Below, in pieces: positions 31,627-42,522 of a stretch of DNA of 64,000 nucleotides. Location: contig JBANSL010000017.1 in NCBI GenBank assembly GCA_037127255.1, positions 68,436,857 to 68,500,856 on the forward strand, read 5' to 3'. The notes under the pieces were generated by a model. The model was not told the DNA's origin. It did no database searches and worked only from the letters and a program-made list of their open reading frames with translations. The stretch comes from Persicaria tinctoria. Taxonomy: Eukaryota > Streptophyta > Magnoliopsida > Caryophyllales > Polygonaceae. The translations under genes and the position numbers were made by a program. How positions within the stretch are numbered: position 1 is the first letter of the stretch; the number at the start of each line of letters is the position of its first letter.

Positions 31627-34021
31627 ATGGAACCTCATGTGATTACAGTAGTATTTGGTGGATCATGGGTGTTTGCTGACACAGGCCTGGAATTTGTTGG
31701 AAATACAACATCAAAGGTGTTTTTGCTATATGATTCAACAACACTACAAGACTTGAAGAGAAAGGTGTGCACTAGATTCAATGTAGACAGTGTTCTTGAA
31801 TTGCAATTTAGTCATTTGCACCCATGCAAAAAGCTGAAAGCCCCACTTATTGTTGATTGTGACACTGATTTGAAAGAATTCCTCGATATATCAGCACTAG
31901 ATGGTGTAGACTATGCTGTTGAGTTGTGTGTCAGCATACAGGCACAAACACTTGCAATTGTTGACACAGCTGACAGGGAGAGTGGGAAATCAGTTGGATT
32001 GATTGAGTATGACAGGGGGCAAAATCATATGATTGTTGACACTCAAATGCAGACGGTGGGGTCAGATGATATGGATGATGATATGGAGGATGATAATGAC
32101 ATTGATTGTGATGCTGACACCTGGAGGAGACTGTACTCTTCAATGCGCAGTAGAGATAAAACAATAGAAGATTGCAAGGATGACAGCTCTAGCATGGGTA
32201 GTTTCAACAATACCTCATCCAACACAATGTACATTGGGAGAACCTTTGAATCAAAGAAGGAAATGAAGGATGCTTTACGTATATTATCGGTGACAGAAAT
32301 ATTTGGGTACCGAGTAACGAGATCTGAACCCAAGTATTTTAGGGCGCATTGCGTGGATACTAGTTGCAGATGGAAGTTACACGTAAATACTGTTTCTCAG
32401 AATTGCTACGAGGTGTCAGCGTACAATGGTTTGCACACATGCACATGGGATGTGAGAACAAGCAATTGCAGGCAAGCACCTTCCTCAGTGGTAGCAAGCA
32501 TAATCCAGCCAGTGTAAGTGTCTATATGTCATCATCAAAGTAACACTCAATTCAAGTATCACATCATTCATTCTAATGTATACATTATTACAGTGTCAGC
32601 AGCGGCTACAATCCAAAGCAGATAATGGATAAAATGAGGACTGAAAAAAGAATTCCCATTAGTTATTGGACAGCATGGAGGTCAGGAAGAATTGCACAAG
32701 AAAGGGACAGAGGGACACCGGAATCAAATTTTGCTGACTTGCCATTATTTTGTCACATGATTATGGAGAAAAATGATGGAACTGTTGCATTGATGTCAAC
32801 AGATGATGATGACAGGTTTAAATACTTGTTTTTATCATTTGGGCAGTGCATTCGGGCCTTCCCTGCATTGAAAAAGGTATAAAATTATCAGTGTCAGCAC
32901 AGATCACTTTTGAATATTTCATTATCATCACACAACTTATAATCATTATTTTACAGGTTGTTGTTATTGATGGAACATTTTTAACTGGGAAATACAAAGG
33001 GACTTTGCTTGGAGCAGTAGCGCAAGATGCAAACAGAAATATTTTCCCGCTTGCATTTGCCATTGCTGACACAGAAAACAACAGCTCTTGGGAGTGGTTT
33101 CTTCGCCAGCTGAGGAAGGTTGTTCCTCCGTCAAATGATCTAGTGTTTGTGTCTGATAGACATGTCAGCATTTCAAGAGCAATTGGCTTGGTTTACCCCA
33201 GTGCACATCACTGCCTTTGTAGATGGCACATGGAACAAAACATTAGAAGCACATTCAAGAAAAGATACTTGGGAAATTGGTTCAAGAAAGCAGCAGATAG
33301 TTATAGTACTGGGGAGTTCGACAAATATTTTGACCGCATAAAGGAAAGCTGCCCGAAGATGGCGACCTATTTAGTGTCAGCAGGAGTACATAGGTGGGCT
33401 AGAGCACATTCACCAATCACCAGATACAACATGATGACATCTAATAATGCAGAGAGCATAAATTCCATCTTCAAGGGGAAGAAAAATTATCCTATTGTTG
33501 CACTGTTGAATTTTGCTAGAGAGAAACTCGGAGCATGGTTCCAAGAGCGTAGAGAAAAGGCATCCAAACATGAGGACACGCTGACACCAGCAATACTTGA
33601 TTTGATTAGGAACCTACAAGATCAAGCTAGAGAATACAAGGTTCAGAGGCTGGATGAATATAAATTTGAAGTAAAAGGGCAAGGGTCTCATGCAATAGTG
33701 GACCTGTCAGCAAAAACATGCACTTGCAAGTTTTTCGATATAGAGAAGATCCCATGTGTTCATGCTCTTTCAGCCATCATGAAGACTAAGGCAAATGTAT
33801 CAGACTTTGTTGCCAGATTTTACACAACTGATGCTTGGAAATTAGCTTATGCTGAAACAATATACCCAGTGCTGACAGACGATGAATCAGGCGTCCCTGA
33901 AGCAATAAGATCTATAAAGTGTTACCCTCCTGTTGTTAAGAGGGGACCAGGAAGACCTCCCTCTAGGAGACTGTTGCCTGCGTGTGAGCTAAAGAGAAGA
34001 CTGAAGTACTCCAGAAAATGA
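31627..34021 (+). CDS. MULE (MURA-like) transposase
   Basis: It cuts and joins the element ends as a DDE-class transposase in the nucleus. Exons 31627-32513, 32594-32876 and 32957-34021 join in frame (donors GTAAGT and GTATAA; acceptors TTACAG) to give 744 aa. Residues 1-90 form a PB1-like N-terminal region. An acidic stretch follows (about 140-165). At about 200-280 is a MuDR-type zinc-binding DNA-binding region (HCVDTSCRWKLH...GLHTC). The MULE catalytic domain follows with Asp of VVVIDGTFL (about 395), Asp of VFVSD (about 457) and Glu of NNAESIN (about 556). A SWIM zinc finger CTCKFFDIEKIPCVH lies at about 645-659. The C-terminus has a GPGRPPSRR AT-hook-like motif. All expected residues are present. 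It is convergent with the Ulp1-type gene. Whether it is expressed is unknown. Confidence 0.92.
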
Positions 34022-34520
34022 TGGTGTCAACATTGCTTGAGACCGGCTCGCTTTATATCATATACTTCTAGGATACAATCACTTAGAAACACCCCCAGTC
34101 ATATATATTGCATACAATAAACCCGTTCTGTTTGGAAATTACTTTTTTCATAGTTTACATAACCCCATGTCAGCATTATGGGAAATGCTGACACTGATAC
34201 ATTCCTATATGTTTTCAAGAAGATTCAATGCACTTTGTTTCAGCATTACTTATGTCATATTGGATTTTGTACATTGTATGTGATTGGGGACTATATCAAA
34301 TTCGATCTAAAGAAAAAAGCCAGATGCTTAATTCCGAATAAGTACGTTAAACACAACAAAATACATACATTCAATATACGTGAACGATGTTCAATGGAAA
34401 CAGTTAATATCCAAACCCAGAATGATGGTGTCAACAAAATACACACAGTTAATATCCAACTTCATATCCAACTACAATGTCACTTAAACTAAGTACTCAG
34501 AATGATAGTGTCAGCATTGC

Positions 34521-37500
34521 TCAAATTATGAAGCTCCAAGACTCCTTGATCAAGTCTGAGCAAATAAGCTCTCTGTAGCGGAATAGCTTCTCATATGTGA
34601 TTGTGGTGACATCTCCGCCAAATACAACAGCCTCGATTGCTTTCACTGTAAACACCCCACAAGCACTTCTGCACACACTCACAAACACAGACAAATAGGG
34701 GTGTGTCAACAACAGATAAATAGAAAGTAAATGTATGTCAGCAATTAATATAAAAGTTAGGTAAGAGTACAAACCCAGATTTATCATGGACCATGTCAGG
34801 GACCTTCCTTATCTCAAATGGTGTGGAGCTAAAATTTTCATATATTCCACACTTCTCCAAGTGTATAGGAAGCCAGTGAGCAATAGGCTGCAGTTCTGCA
34901 TCTAGTACACCCTTGCCGACACCGTAGACATTGCAATCATAGACATTGATCACCTTCTGATCAATTATGATCTCTAAGGCAACCCAATGTTTGTTGATGA
35001 CGTTAAAGGGTGTGTAAATCTTGTTTGCAGATGCCCATGGTTTGCCATACTGGTCAGGGAAAAGACCCAGGAAATAGCTCCCAATCATGTCTGACACAGG
35101 CAAATCTGGTTTGTACGCTTTGGCACTAGCTGGCAGGTAGTTCTGATAGAAAACCCAATCAAGGACAACGAACTCTGCATACTTATTGGCTTCCTCATGG
35201 ATCCTCTTCCTCAAATAATACAACCCTGCTTCAATATGCTACAACACACAGTAACAAGCTACTGTCAGCACTAGATATACCGCGACAAATATCAATAAAC
35301 AAAAACCAGAAGACAAACAATATGAAATATAAATACTGCCAGGTCATTTACCGACATGTCCTTGTTAAGAATTGGTTTAAAAAAGGATTTATCAACTCTT
35401 CCGGAAGCAACAACCACGGAAAAATCCCTGAAAACAAGCAAAAATTATGAATTAAACACAGAATCATAAGAGGTAGAGGTGTCAGCACAAGACAGTTAAT
35501 GATTATATAACGAGTAAAAAGATAAAAAAAATACCGATTACTCCTCATAGTTTTGTACAAGAACTCATGATCGTCTTCACTTAAAAGCGACTTCTTCGCA
35601 TTGTGCTTGGGCCACCTCCCTTTCTTTTCTTGCTGCTCATATGGACTCGTCAGAAAAGTACTCGCTTTTGGGATACGCTTGGATCGCCTGAGTTCTTCAA
35701 TCTCTTCGACTACTTTAGGGTGCTTGCTGTAGGCAACCCAGTCAGTCACTACAGGCAATGGAAGCGTGTTAGCATTTTCATCGCCTTCAGGAGTATCCAG
35801 GTTGATAGTCACTGGTGGTGCAATGGTAGGAGGTGGAGTTCCTGCAACATCAGCCTTCTCATCCCCATCACCCTGGCCACCTAATGGGGTTACAACATCC
35901 TTACACTCCTCACTACTTGGCTTCACTGGGAGGTCAGCTCCTACATCCTCGCCAGTGCTCTGCAGTCCCCTGTCAGCATCTTCATGAGCTCCGTCGTTGC
36001 TGTCCTTAAACTCTTCGCCTCTTGGCTCCATGGACATCAAATCAGAATCACGGCCTAGATCAATAGCAAATTGAACTGAATCTGACTCTATTGTCCTCTG
36101 TCCTTCAACCAATGTGACAGGAATGATAGACTCCGGAACCACAACATCAACTGTAATTTTTTGGGCTTCATCTCTCTCATCACCACAGGACGATGTCTTC
36201 ATTTGTTTACAATTTTTGAGTGAATCCAACTCAGCTTCCTGCTCAGCAATAGCATCCTCAAGGATAACACCCATCTTCTTGTCAGCAATAACATCATTCA
36301 CCATCTTGGTACTTGGTTGATCAATGTTGACAGATGACTGTGACCTTGCAACAATAGATTCATGCAGTGTGAACCTATTCTCAAGTGAATTATACTTTTC
36401 CATCAGGTCTGTCACCATTGCAACAAGTTCAACCGCCCTATCAACACGAGAGCCCAACTCATTTAGACGTGCAGGCAGCTCTTCGAGCTTTTCAATCCTT
36501 CTTACTAAATCATCTACACGTGCCGGAAGCTCTTCAAGTTTTTCAATCCTTTTAATTAAATCATGTACCCAAACTGGGTTGGATTTAGCGTCAGCCTCGC
36601 CAGCAACAACATGCCCTTTTGCATTTTCATCTTTATCACCACCATCCAACTCTGGCTCTTTTGAATGCTCGTCAGACACTCCCTTCCGGTTGCCACCACA
36701 ATCACCCTTGTCATCACCCCCAGTGTCTCTGTTGGCACCTACCTCCAGCTTTTCATCACCACTAGTGTCAACATCTTGACCATCACCAACAACATCTTCA
36801 GTGTCAGCATCCATTCCTTTGTTCAGAAGTAACAGAACATTCTCAATGGCAGCATCAACCATGGTGTCATCAAACCCTTGACTGCCATCATTGGGGTCAG
36901 CATTCTCAGTGTCAGCATCAACACCTTGGCTGCCATCTAGTTGATCATCATTGGGGTCAGCCTTTGCTGTGTCAGCCTGGGCTTCACCTTGCACCTCACC
37001 AAACGGTACAATCACTCTACAGGCATCATTCACAACTTCAACGGGAGATAAACACGCATCAATAGGGACTTGGGGGATAGAGGAAGACTTGTTTGAACTG
37101 CTACTTTTGTACAACATTCTACGTTTCCCTGTACTTCCCATAGATTTCTTCCTCTTCTTCAAAATATACTGAATAGGTTTATCCTCGTCAGATGTATCAC
37201 AAGCATATCCAACTTGGTCTTGTTTTTCTGCCTGTACAACAGCCTCCTCCCTGTCAGCACCACCCTTCCTGGAAACCCTGTCTGCATCCACTGTGGTTGT
37301 CTCTGTGTCAGCATAAGGAATCACATCTCCCTTAGAATCCTCACCACTGTTAAAGTCAACAGCCTTCTTCCTAATCCTCCCAGCCTTCCTCCTGATTGAT
37401 TTTATAACTTCTATGTCAGCCTTCCTCCCAGCTTGAGGGTTGGTTCGTGGAGGTCCACTAGAACGCCCTCTCCTCACAACAACTCTCTTCCCCTGGGTCT

Positions 37501-39540
37501 CAGTGGATGGACCTTTCTGCTTCTTCTTAGAAGGCTTTCCTGTGTCAGCAATTTTCCTCTTTTTCCCCTTCTCTACATCAACAGATTTACCCTCAACATT
37601 TCCTTCGTCAACCTCACGTTTCCTGTTCGTTCGCTTCTCTATCTCAGCAGATCTCTCCTCTTCCTCTCCTCCAACAAAACCATACTCAAAAGACATAAAT
37701 GATTCAATCTCTGAACCATCGTTACGTAAAAACTTGTTTTCGTATGCATACTTGCGCATATGCCGACAATCATACAGAATATCAGTAGGTGGTTGAGAAA
37801 ACATAGGCTCACCAATGGCATCACATACATCGTCAGCCTCTTCATCAATATAACCCATACCTGGGGTTCTTGCAAACTCTCCGTAGTTTGGGAACAACGG
37901 TGTCTATCATGCACATCAACAAAAATATAAATAAGAAAACACATGTATATAAGAAGACAGAGTTGGTGTCGGCACTGATATATTTCTCTTACCAAGTCAC
38001 CATCAAATAGCTCGTCAGCTTCATCATAAGTATGCCTAACCTTGCAAACCCAGTGCAAAGAATGAGGATCTCTATCATTCATCCTCAAATTACAATCAAA
38101 CTTTTCAGCCAACGCCGGAAAAGCTTCCAATATCCAGGCCTGTAAAAACAAAACAAGTGGTCATGCAAACACAATAACAATGCATAAGAAGCTGCCACAT
38201 GGTGAGAAATGATGACACAAGTAATGAATGCTGACACATATCAAGGAATACATGCAATGCTGACACATAGTAATGAATACATGCAATGCTGACACATAGT
38301 AAGAATTGATTGCAAGGATATATCAAACAAGTAAACAGAATACCTGGAAAGCAATCCAATATCCATACAACTCATACGAAGGCCTAGCTTTCTTGCGATC
38401 CATCGTAGATGACTTCTTCAAGGACTTCAATAGAGCTTCATAGGACTGTCTGCCCCATGGATATTGTCCAAACGTCTCGTCATCGCAAGCAAGTGATAGA
38501 TTTTCTTCAGTGATATAGTCTATCCGCCTATAACACACGACCATCTCAATGAGCAACAGCCTTGCTATAATTAGCTTCTTCTTCGACGTCTTCTTCATCT
38601 GTCGGAAACAATCCATCAAATCATCATGGGAGCATCTATCCATCCCAAGAAAATCAGAAAAAGTAACTGCTTTCGGAGGTTTGCAGACGCGGTCTTCGCA
38701 TGGAAAACCAGTCATTACATGAAACTCAGCCAGAGAAAAACGAGCTAGCAGTCCATCAACTTTGAACCAGAGTTCCTTCTTCTTCTTCGTCTTAACCTGC
38801 CGCAACATCATTTGATGGATTAACTGGAAGTTAACAGTCATATTGTTGCCCTGGGAGAGCACCCATCCCAGAAAACTCTCCTTCAACATCTTGTAGTGCA
38901 AAGGCAGCAACTCTTCTTTAATAATGTCACAAACTCCAGGGCGGCAGTATAGATTAGATCTGGCATGGAATCGTTCTTTGTATGGAATACAAAACTTCAA
39001 TTTCTGCAAAAAATGTATACAGATTGAATACAAAAACACCTGTCAGCATTTGAGGCAAACAAAATGACAACAACTGCTATATAAATTTCATAGACTCACA
39101 TCAAACTTGCATTTGTAGGTGTCAAGATCAGTTGAGGTCCCTGTCAACATAACAAAAACAAGATAACCAAAGAGACAAATAGATGTCAGCCCCACAGAAA
39201 TATGAACCCAAACACAAACATACACACACACCATACCCAGAACACGCCAAAAATCAAAGACGACAAATAGTGGACATGCAAAGTGATGGAGATGAATTCC
39301 AAAAGAACAGAATGAGATGCCAAACTCGAGGTCAGCATTACAGAAGAGAGGTCGTAACTGCTCAATAACGCACATACTAGTACGATTGAGAACGAACAAC
39401 ACACATTCATCCCAAACAACCCTAACGACAACAATCGCAACATCGCACAACCTCACCAACGCATAATCTGACATAATCAAAACCCTAACACACAAAAACG
39501 ATCCAAAATCAACAAAACACTTACCTGCGCTGATAGCCAT
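34521..39540 (-). CDS. DUF1985 plus Ulp1 (C48) protease-like MULE gene, VANC-like candidate
   Basis: Eight exons can be joined in frame on the minus strand: 39540-39525, 39140-39100, 39003-38344, 38139-37993, 37903-35535, 35427-35352, 35238-34775 and 34668-34521. Each has GT/AG borders; the product is 1,306 aa. Exon 3 carries a DUF1985 domain (about residues 25-200; GWVLSQGNN, FSLAEFHVMTGF). Exon 5 encodes a long, charged, low-complexity middle with KKRK-type nuclear signals and a duplicated RIEKLEELPAR coiled-coil segment. Exons 7-8 carry the Ulp1/SENP fold with His in NKHWVALEI (about 1187), Asp in NVYDCN (about 1204) and Cys in SACGVF (about 1261), so the catalytic triad is retained. Ulp1 proteases cleave SUMO-like modifiers. 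DUF1985 and Ulp1 also occur in VANC anti-silencing proteins of Arabidopsis VANDAL elements. The role here is inferred. Confidence 0.88.
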
Positions 39541-39778
39541 ACTGAATAACCTTCAATACCAGATGAAAACGAGCACGAAACGGCCGGAAAACGTCGCTTC
39601 TCAGAGGAAACCGTCGAAGAACAGTTGCAGAGAGGAAAACCGCGATGGAGAGAGTGAGAAACGGGAGAGAGATAGAGAGGGAGTGAGCAGTTGAGGGGGT
39701 ATCGGGGGGGGGGAGGGAGTGTGTTTGTGTATACTTTTGCAAATTTTACAAAAACGTGTATATTTGGCTAATTTGGAC

Positions 39779-39807
39779 GAAAATTTGCGCCTTCGGCGCA
39801 AATTTTC
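39779..39807. repeat. Perfect 13-bp hairpin at the MULE right end
   Basis: GAAAATTTGCGCC, a TTC loop, then GGCGCAAATTTTC form a perfect palindrome two bases from the element end. The left end has no matching palindrome. A related but broken version occurs at 16093-16125. Confidence 0.9.
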
Positions 39808-39818
39808 TCTTGTTAATT

Positions 39819-41025
39819 TGACTACAAATAAAAGATTGATAATATACATATCCTTATTTATTAAAGTTGGGTAAAATTTTGTAAAAATATATCGATATCT
39901 AACGAAATTGGACAGAATCTTATCTTAAAATAATAAATTATTATATTAATCTTGTAAAAATATATCGATATCTAATGAAATTGGATAAAATATTATAATA
40001 TATATAATTAATGAAAAAAAATACAAGGTATTACACTAGCTTGTTTGGCTGTGGCTAAATTGACAAGGTCGGAGGATTGTTTCTATATATAGGAAAATAA
40101 AAGGAAAAAGATATATATATATATATATATAAACATTATCTGAACTTCGAGAGGCCGACGAATCGACAAACAACCTACCCATCGTGATACAATACTACAT
40201 ATCGAAACACAAGACAAAAAGAAAAGGATAATAGTACTGGTACAACATGCAATAATAAAAATGGAGCAATGTCAAACGAAAACTATCGAGTCAAAACAAG
40301 GCCGGCGGTTTTGATTATAGCTCTTGAACTCCTTAATTCTTTTTTTGTTTTGTTTTGTTTTATAATTAGAAATATAAATAGTTCGTACATAAAAAATACA
40401 ATGGGTTCGTATGGGACGGAGTTAATAAACCGACTAAAATTATAAACAGGGTAAAAATTTATAAACTGTTGGTAAAGGTAGTTAAAAATTTATGAAAAAA
40501 TATAAACTCTGTATGGGATGAAAAACAGTTTATTTGTAAAAAGTGGAGTTTATTTGGTTATTATTAGGGGTATTGTGGTACTTTCAAACCAAATAAACAA
40601 AATAAACCCCAAATAAGCTCCCTCAAATAGCTTATTTTTTAACTCATAATTTTAACCATTTTTACGAGTTTTTGGGTGTCCATACACCTTTTTAACAAGT
40701 TAAAAGAATAAACAGCGGCTTCTACTTAAATTTTTAACCGGCTTATTGGTTAGCCATACATACCCAATGTTTTTTGGTAAGAAAAAAATTTGTTTACTCA
40801 CGACATCATTTTATTTGTTACCGGTATGTTTGCACATTTTTGTTAATAAATTATATTTTATCGTATTAAAATTATTAAATTTTTTTATTAAATTATATGT
40901 GAAGATTAAAATTTTTTAATAAATTTTTTCAAGCAAACATAGAAATAATAGGTTTTGTAACAACTTAAAATATGAGGTTGATGATTAATATATATATTTT
41001 GATGATAATAGTTTATTGTTTAATA
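39819..41025. other. AT-rich intergenic DNA with a possible MITE
   Basis: At 40403-40765 the ends GGGTTCGTATGG and CCATACATACCC are inverted and both flanked by AAT. The interior has little else, so this is a probable small MITE of unknown superfamily. A (TA)n run lies at about 40109-40131. Around 40145-40165 the sequence CTTCGAGAGGCCGACGAATCG resembles part of the retroposon tail at 3338-3789. Confidence 0.5.
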
Positions 41026-41282
41026 CTCTATCCGTTAAGAAAAACATGTCGTTTTAGGAGTAAAATTTTGTTAAGAAAAACATGTCGTTTTAGGTATTTT
41101 GGTATTCATTTTCAAAAATTAACCTTGTAATGATTAGGAATTTGTTAGTTGTAATTTTGAATAAAGTGGAAAAGTAAAGTAATAATTAGGGGTATAAGTA
41201 TATTTTTGTTTGCTTTTATTTGCTTTCTTAATTAAAAAAATGTGCAAATCTTTTGAACGACATGTTTTAATTAACGGGGGAG
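41026..41282. mobile_element. Stowaway MITE
   Basis: A 257-bp element sits between TA dinucleotides (41024-41025 and 41283-41284). It has inverted ends CTCTATCCGTTAAGAAAAAC and the complement of AACGACATGTTTTAATTAAC plus GGGGGAG. An internal direct repeat of AAGAAAAACATGTCGTTTTA occurs near the left end. Confidence 0.8.
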
Positions 41283-41314
41283 TACATAATTAACAATAAT
41301 GAAATCTTGTCATT

Positions 41315-42506
41315 GAAATTCACATCCCGACTTCTGATTTTGAAGATAGATTATAGTGGTATCCAGATCGATACACATAGGTGGTTCTCTACTGCCAGTG
41401 TTTTAAACCACATCACGAAATCCAGAAGGAGAAACCCCGACCATGTGGAATGGATTTGGAAAATCGACTGCCCACCAAAGATCAAAAACTTTTCTCTGGA
41501 AAAATCTCCTAAATGGGACACCGACGAAAACCAGCCTACAAAGCAAGGGAATCGATGTCCCAATGAATTGCCCTCTCTGCGTTCATGATATGGAAGACGA
41601 CGTCCACTTTTTCACCAAATGTCAGATGACCCTTTATTTGGTTGGAAGGATGGATAGACAAATTGAACAAGCAATCCGAAATACTGACAAAGACAATAAA
41701 ACATATAAGAATATCATTACAGAGATCTTTTTTAATCTCTCTTCGGAGCAAAAATCAGCCCTAGTGTTCTTGCTTTGGGGAGCCTGGACCAAGAGAAACA
41801 AAATTTTATTTGATAACAATGATGTCGGCATGCATGCAAGATAGAAGATTTGGAAAGGTTCATCAAACAATACAGAAGAAACTCGAAGAAAGCGCAAATG
41901 AAGGATCTAGAAAATGATAAAGACAATAGTAGGAACAACACATGCCAAAAAAAAATAATAATGAAAAGGCAAAGAATGGTAAAGTGGAAAAAACCGTCCG
42001 CAGGCGTTGTTAAACTAAATTTCAATGGTGCAAAGATCGGTCCGGGTCGTGCGGCTTCCGGTTTCGTACTCAGGGATTGTCATGGGGAGGTTCGGTTGTG
42101 TGGTGCCCGAGATCACGGGACGTTGCAGTCAGTGGATCGTGTTGAGTGTTTTGACCTTTTGACTGACTTGCAGGAACTTGCGACGCGGGGCTACTCCCGC
42201 CTTGAGGTCAAGGGGATAGTTTGAAGGTGATCAATACTTTGAAGGGGGTTTGGCGGTGTCCGTGGGAGATTGAGTTGGAGATCTCCGATGATATGGGTCT
42301 CTGCCGTGCATTTGATGGCGTCTCCTTCACTCATACCTTCCGTGAGGGGAACCATGTGGCTGATTTGCTTGCTCATATGGGTCTTTCCTCGCTCTTCCTC
42401 AATGTCTATATTCCTACTCAGTGTGCTGATGCGGTCCGACAGGACGCTTTTGGGCGGTGGTTTAACCGCGGTTAACCACCCCCAAATCCTCGTCTTGTAT
42501 AAAAAA
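41315..42506 (+). pseudogene. 5'-truncated LINE with zf-RVT and RNase H remnants
   Basis: It is bounded by an imperfect 16-bp duplication (41299-41314 and 42507-42522, both starting ATGAAATCT) and ends in a short A tract, so it is a target-primed insertion. It encodes in shifting frames a reverse-transcriptase zinc-binding region (VEWIWKIDCPPKIKNF, then DVPMNCPLCVHDMED) and an RNase H-like domain (VKLNFNGAKIGPGRAASGFV, EGNHVADLLAHMG). The first catalytic position reads Asn in NFNGA where Asp is usual. A frameshift near 42205-42220 breaks the middle of the RNase H. RT itself is absent. Confidence 0.85.
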
Positions 42507-42522
42507 ATGAAATCTCATCATT

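Larger units (their letters stand above)
30812..39809. mobile_element. Complete Mutator-like element with transposase and DUF1985/Ulp1 genes
   Basis: An 8,998-bp element is bounded by a perfect 9-bp duplication TTGTTAATT (30803-30811 and 39810-39818). The ends are inverted repeats of about 100 bp, imperfect at the tips and good inside: TTAGCCAAATATACACG near 30850-30866 and its complement near 39755-39772. Two genes converge: a MURA-like transposase (+, 31627-34021) and a DUF1985/Ulp1 gene (-, 34521-39540), about 500 bp apart. Both can be assembled with consensus splice sites and no stops, so the copy may be autonomous. The element is densely studded with TGCTGACA/TGTCAGCA. MULEs with Ulp1-like genes are known in plants (Kaonashi-type elements). 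Confidence 0.93.

Noticed and set aside
34178..34492. 104-codon frame between the two MULE genes as a third gene
   Set aside because: It has no domain or splice context, lies in AT-rich intergenic DNA with several motif copies, and could not be linked to a family protein.
36324..36779. Ser-rich 151-codon frame on the plus strand
   Set aside because: It is the mirror of exon 5 of the DUF1985/Ulp1 gene, where acidic codons read as Ser-rich on the other strand.
39088..39540. A single long minus-strand frame read straight through 39540-39088 as a separate membrane-like protein
   Set aside because: The first 16 bases form exon 1 of the DUF1985/Ulp1 gene followed by a GTAAGT donor; the remainder is intron, rich in hydrophobic codons by chance.
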